This document shows positions 21,905 through 25,048 of a DNA stretch of 25,048 nucleotides, in pieces. The translations under genes and the position numbers were made by a program. Numbering within the stretch: position 1 is the stretch's first letter; the number at the start of each line of letters is the position of its first letter. This DNA is from Bacteroidota bacterium (GTDB taxonomy: Bacteria > Bacteroidota > Bacteroidia > Chitinophagales > Chitinophagaceae), in the NCBI GenBank assembly GCA_023412975.1, contig JAEZRB010000124.1:1-25048 (forward strand), written 5' to 3'. The notes beneath the pieces are model-generated. The model searched no databases. It was not told the DNA's origin and was given only the letters and a program-made list of their open reading frames with translations.

Positions 21905-23161
21905 TCAACTGTTAGCCAAAATGAATTTTCTTAAAAAATTCAGGGCAGCGGCAGCGGTCATCATAATATTTCGTTGGCGGTCAAACCTTAGATTGAGCTT
22001 TAGTGTTTTGCAGCCATCCTTATTACCCACAGCTATCCAGACTGTGCCAACTGGCTTTGTTTCAGTGCCGCCACCAGGTCCCATGATACCAGAAGTGGCC
22101 AGGGCGTAATCTACCGCGAGGTTTCGAATGGCGCCGTTGACCATTTCGATTACTGTCGACTCACTCACCGCTCCATGTGCGACCAGTGTATCGTTCGAAA
22201 CACCGAGAATATTTTTTTTAACCTCATTCGCATAACTGACCACACTGCCTTTAAAATAATCCGATGATCCCGCGACGCTGGTAATTAGACTGGCAATATA
22301 TCCGCCAGTACAACTTTCAGCGGTACCCATCGTTTTTCCTTTTTCTTTCAATATCCGACCAACGACCACTTCCAGTCCAATATCCTCATCAGCTACGAGG
22401 TAATCGTCTAACAGCAATTGCATCTTTTCGAAGTAGGGTTGGATCAGGCTTTCGACGGCTTCTTTGTTTTCGCCTGTACTTGTGAGCCGAAGTTTAACCA
22501 TACCATAACTGGGCAGGTAAGCCAGCCTGATACCTGCGGGTAGTGATGATTCGAATTCAAGTAAACGCTCTGCGATCAGTGACTCACCTTGTCCGGCTGT
22601 GATGGCAGTGCGATGTACGACCGCAGGCATGGTAAACTCTTTTAACAAAAGGGGGATCACTTCATTTAGGATCAATCCTTTCATTTCGTGCGGTACGCCG
22701 GGTAAGGAAAAAAACAGTTTGTCTTCTTTCCTGAAAAGCATTCCGGGGGCCGAACCCCGTGCATTATGCAATACCGTGCACACATCTGGCACTTCAGCCT
22801 GTTTTAAATTTCTTTCCAGTATTGGTCCGGGCCGCAGGTACACTTTTTCAAAGAGGTACTGTACGTGCGCCCGTACATTTTCGTTCACGACCATTTTGCC
22901 CCCGAAATATTTGCATAGAACTTCCTTGGTGATATCATCATCCGTAGGACCAAGTCCACCGGTAAGGATAATGATCTTTGATGAACGGGATTCTTCCTCC
23001 AGTGTGTGCCAGATCTCATCCCAGGTATCGCCTACAGCAACGCGCCTGCGGACCCACACGCCGATGCGGTTTAGTTCCTGGGCAATAAAAGCACTATTGG
23101 TATCGATGGTTTGTCCTATCAGAAGCTCATCGCCAATCGTGATGATAGATGCATTGATCAT
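21905..23161 (-). CDS. cinA: CinA family protein (MoCF domain plus nicotinamide-nucleotide amidase domain)
   Basis: The N-terminal domain (1-about 170) is a MoaB/MogA-like fold with GDELLIGQTIDTN (10-22) and TGGLGPTDDDITKE (67-80), which in CinA enzymes is linked to ADP-ribose pyrophosphatase activity. The C-terminal domain (about 262-418) is the PncC-type nicotinamide mononucleotide deamidase, with TAESCTGGYIASLIT (280-294), FKGSVVSYANEVK (303-315) and SGIMGPGGGTETKPVGTVWI (357-376). Both domains serve pyridine nucleotide salvage or repair; the name comes from a competence link in other bacteria. The length of 418 residues is full size. It is divergent from dacB across a 203-nt gap and lies upstream of the E2 gene on the same strand, so the two could be co-transcribed. 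Confidence 0.95.
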   Translation of the reverse strand: MINASIITIGDELLIGQTIDTNSAFIAQELNRIGVWVRRRVAVGDTWDEIWHTLEEESRSSKIIILTGGLGPTDDDITKEVLCKYFGGKMVVNENVRAHVQYLFEKVYLRPGPILERNLKQAEVPDVCTVLHNARGSAPGMLFRKEDKLFFSLPGVPHEMKGLILNEVIPLLLKEFTMPAVVHRTAITAGQGESLIAERLLEFESSLPAGIRLAYLPSYGMVKLRLTSTGENKEAVESLIQPYFEKMQLLLDDYLVADEDIGLEVVVGRILKEKGKTMGTAESCTGGYIASLITSVAGSSDYFKGSVVSYANEVKKNILGVSNDTLVAHGAVSESTVIEMVNGAIRNLAVDYALATSGIMGPGGGTETKPVGTVWIAVGNKDGCKTLKLNLRFDRQRNIMMTAAAALNFLRKFILANS

Positions 23162-23364
23162 GAGGTTTGTGGCAGTTTGATGGGCAAATATCCGTTATTC
23201 CTTAAAGCCGACGTCCAGGTAAATATCTTTATGTAACAGGATCAAAAATCAGTTGTTATCGAACATAGTAATTCCTATTTATACATTGATAAAGGCGCTT
23301 TAACTTCATTTTCCAAAATTCAAGTCTAATTCTTTATAATTTCAGCAAAAAAAGAGCGTACTAC

Positions 23365-24741
23365 ATGAAAAAAATATTCCTGGGCCTGGGTTTTACCATT
23401 TATTCGGTGATAGCATTGAGTCAATCCATTACTCAAAAGCTGCAAAAGGCATTTCAGCAGTTTGAAAACGATCCTCAACTACAGGCTGCGATCAGTTCTT
23501 TATATGTGATCGATGCAAAGACCGGCAAACCTGTTTTTGAAAAAAATGCCAGGATCGGCCTGGCACCCGCATCTACACAAAAAATTATAACCAGTGTAAC
23601 GGCGTTTGAGTTGCTGGGAAAGGATTACAGGTATAAAACGGAGTTTGCTTTCGAAGGGGATAAGCTGGTTATTATTCCAGGTGGTGATCCAACTTTCGGA
23701 AGTTGGCGATGGAATAAAGAGGAAGCCAAGGTCCTCCTGAACCGGGTGGTCCAATCGGCCACAAAGACAAACCCTTCTATCAGCGGCATTGTTATAGATG
23801 ACAGGAATTGGGAGAATGGCGATATTCCTGACGGATGGATCTGGCAGGATATCGGAAATTATTATGGGGCAGGTGCAGGTATATTAAACTGGCGTGAGAA
23901 CCAGTTTGACCTGGTATTATCATCGGGTTCTAAAATTGGCGACCCGGTTCAGATTGTTAAGACGGAACCATCTCTGTTTGATTATGAACTCAACTCAGTT
24001 GCTGTTGCCGCCCGAAAGGGCAGTGGTGATAATGCCTATATTTATTTTCCCGTGAGCAGCGATAAAGGTTTGGTAAAAGGCACCATCCCTGTTGATGAGA
24101 AAAGTTTTACTATATCAGGATCATTGCCCTCGGGATCAGGTCAGTTTATTGGTGAGTTAAGTGAAGCTATATCAAGATCAAACTTCGATCCACCCGGAGC
24201 TGCTACCAGTGCCCGGTATCTAAACAAGAATATTGACCGGAAGAATTTGAAAGTACTACACACGGAAACATCACCTGCCCTGGATTCCATTATTTACTGG
24301 TTCAACAAAAAAAGTATCAACCTATACGGCGAGGCTTTAATCAAAACGATCGCGCTTGAAAAAAGGGGATTTGGCGCAAGCGACACCGGCCTTGCGATCT
24401 TAACAGATTTCTGGAAACAACAGGGCCTGGATGAGCGGGAATTAAATATGTACGATGGCTCGGGACTTTCTCCGTTAAACCGGGTGACCACACATGCCCA
24501 GGTAGAGATCTTGAAATATGCGAAAGCCAAATCATGGTATCCTGCTTTTTTTGACGCACTACCGGAATACAACAATATGAAGATGAAAAGCGGGACGATC
24601 AATGGTGTCAAAGGTTTTTGTGGATACCACAAGTCAAAAGATGGCCAGGAGTATATTTTCTCATTTCTCGTAAACAATTACAATGGACGTGCATCCACAC
24701 TGGTGAGTAAAATGTATAAGGTTTTGGATGTACTGAAATGA
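23365..24741 (+). CDS. dacB: D-alanyl-D-alanine carboxypeptidase/endopeptidase, PBP4 type (DacB, peptidase S13)
   Basis: This periplasmic class C penicillin-binding protein trims or cleaves peptidoglycan stem peptides. A signal peptide (MKKIFLGLGFTIYSVIALSQ) leads the protein. The three serine-transferase motifs are present: SxxK is Ser70-Lys73 (APASTQKI), SxN is Ser317-Asn319 (KKSINLYGEALIK), and KTG appears as Lys408-Ser409-Gly410-Thr411 (MKSGTINGVKG). DGSGLSPLN (364-372) is also characteristic of the family. Between motifs one and two lies the large insertion typical of PBP4 (about 95-290). The length of 458 residues is normal. It is divergent from cinA and followed by a gap without a terminator. 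Confidence 0.95.
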   Translation: MKKIFLGLGFTIYSVIALSQSITQKLQKAFQQFENDPQLQAAISSLYVIDAKTGKPVFEKNARIGLAPASTQKIITSVTAFELLGKDYRYKTEFAFEGDKLVIIPGGDPTFGSWRWNKEEAKVLLNRVVQSATKTNPSISGIVIDDRNWENGDIPDGWIWQDIGNYYGAGAGILNWRENQFDLVLSSGSKIGDPVQIVKTEPSLFDYELNSVAVAARKGSGDNAYIYFPVSSDKGLVKGTIPVDEKSFTISGSLPSGSGQFIGELSEAISRSNFDPPGAATSARYLNKNIDRKNLKVLHTETSPALDSIIYWFNKKSINLYGEALIKTIALEKRGFGASDTGLAILTDFWKQQGLDERELNMYDGSGLSPLNRVTTHAQVEILKYAKAKSWYPAFFDALPEYNNMKMKSGTINGVKGFCGYHKSKDGQEYIFSFLVNNYNGRASTLVSKMYKVLDVLK

Positions 24742-24855
24742 GGTTTCATGTATGGAATTAGTAATTAGGGATCATTGCTGTCCGGAATAAAATCTTGGAT
24801 AGTTGTCAGAACCTTTGACCCGCGCGGCATCTATGTCTTTTACATTTACAGGGGC

Positions 24856-24889
24856 TTTGCTTAATTTTCCCCGGAGACTCTTACTTTTG
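24856..24889 (+). promoter_or_regulatory. promoter-like element at the window end
   Basis: TTTG (24856-24859) and an exact TAnnTTTG box, TACTTTTG (24882-24889), are 22 nt apart, close to Bacteroidota promoter geometry. It points out of the window toward a gene not seen here, with the palindromic repeat in between. Confidence 0.3.
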
Positions 24890-24923
24890 CTGGCCGTTGT
24901 TTAAATGTATCGATGGTCAGGAT

Positions 24924-25033
24924 ACCACAGCGCACACTGCGAACACAGCTAAGTATTCGCATCAGGTCCTGTTCTACGTAGCAGATTTTATCACGAAAAC
25001 GGCTTTCGCTGTGCTCACCGTGCCCGCCGTGGT
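24924..25033. repeat. dispersed palindromic repeat, copy 2 (CCACAGCG type)
   Basis: The left arm 24924-24949 (ACCACAGCGCACACTGCG...) and right arm 25008-25033 (...CCGTGCCCGCCGTGGT) are complementary at 20 of 26 positions around a 58-nt centre. The right arm, with TTTCGCTGTGCTC at 25004-25016, closely matches the reverse complement of the left arm of copy 1, which shows that the two elements belong to one family. The centres of the two copies do not match. Confidence 0.75.
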
Positions 25034-25048
25034 TTATAGTACTCCAGA

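Larger units (their letters stand above)
24742..25048. other. 307-nt gap without an assignable gene at the window end
   Basis: After dacB the sequence contains a GGAATTAGTAATTAGG phrase (24754-24769), a 42-codon minus-strand open frame without any start codon (24775-24900), a promoter-like TTTG-N22-TACTTTTG (24856-24889, + strand), and the second copy of the palindromic CCACAGCG repeat (24924-25033). No complete coding gene is visible; the + strand frame from ATG 24905 ends after 15 codons. Confidence 0.7.

Noticed and set aside
22599..23180. 193-codon + strand open frame over cinA
   Set aside because: It is the complement of the conserved CinA N-terminal domain and is rich in Ser, Arg and Pro, as expected of a shadow frame.
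24905..24952. 15-codon + strand frame after the promoter-like element, with three His codons
   Set aside because: The His codons come from CACA-rich palindrome arm sequence; there is no attenuator structure with a T tract and no his gene downstream.

Overview
This window is chromosomal DNA from a member of the Bacteroidota, most likely Chitinophagaceae or a close relative. The reasons are the gene content and protein styles (long-form HisG, fused HisB, a PBP4-type DacB, a secreted S9 peptidase), the absence of Shine-Dalgarno sequences, several matches to the Bacteroidota -7 promoter box TAnnTTTG, and gaps filled with short degenerate repeats. There are no rRNA or tRNA genes, CRISPR arrays, insertion sequences or phage genes. 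This is a biosynthetic and housekeeping region, not a mobile island.

Positions 1-8180 hold a complete histidine operon on the + strand: leader/attenuator - hisG - hisD - hisC - hisB - hisH - [GNAT-hisA] - hisF - hisIE. Together these cover every step from PRPP + ATP to histidine. Long-form HisG needs no HisZ. The operon opens with a classic transcription attenuator: a 23-residue leader peptide with seven His codons, a competing antiterminator, and a GC-rich hairpin followed by T residues. The hisG-hisD, hisD-hisC and hisC-hisB gaps are filled with tandem low-complexity repeats, one of which runs into the hisD coding sequence. From hisH to hisF the genes overlap or abut. An acetyltransferase domain is fused in frame to HisA.

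Positions 8181-12406 hold a compact biotin operon, bioB-bioF-bioD-bioA, with 4-nt overlaps between bioF/bioD and bioD/bioA. It has a TAnnTTTG promoter box and an overlapping imperfect palindrome just before bioB. Only the late steps (pimeloyl thioester to biotin) are encoded here.

Positions 12407-16129 hold a LuxR-type response regulator broken by one in-frame stop codon, a convergent 41-residue lipoprotein gene with its own terminator, a DEDDh 3'-5' exonuclease, a DPM1-like glycosyltransferase and an EamA/DMT transporter. Positions 16130-19212 hold a large secreted S9 peptidase. It is separated by a shared terminator from a minus-strand gene of unknown function (19333-20052).

Positions 20053-25048 hold a 432-nt repeat-rich gap with two large inverted repeats, then minus-strand genes for a 2-oxo acid dehydrogenase E2 subunit and CinA, and the divergent + strand gene for a PBP4-type D,D-carboxypeptidase. 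The terminal gap carries a second copy of one of the inverted repeats.

I see no convincing evidence of a wholly new multi-gene system. The most noteworthy items are the GNAT-HisA fusion, the complete his attenuator, the interrupted response regulator, the repeat-encoded HisD tail and the dispersed palindromic repeat pair.
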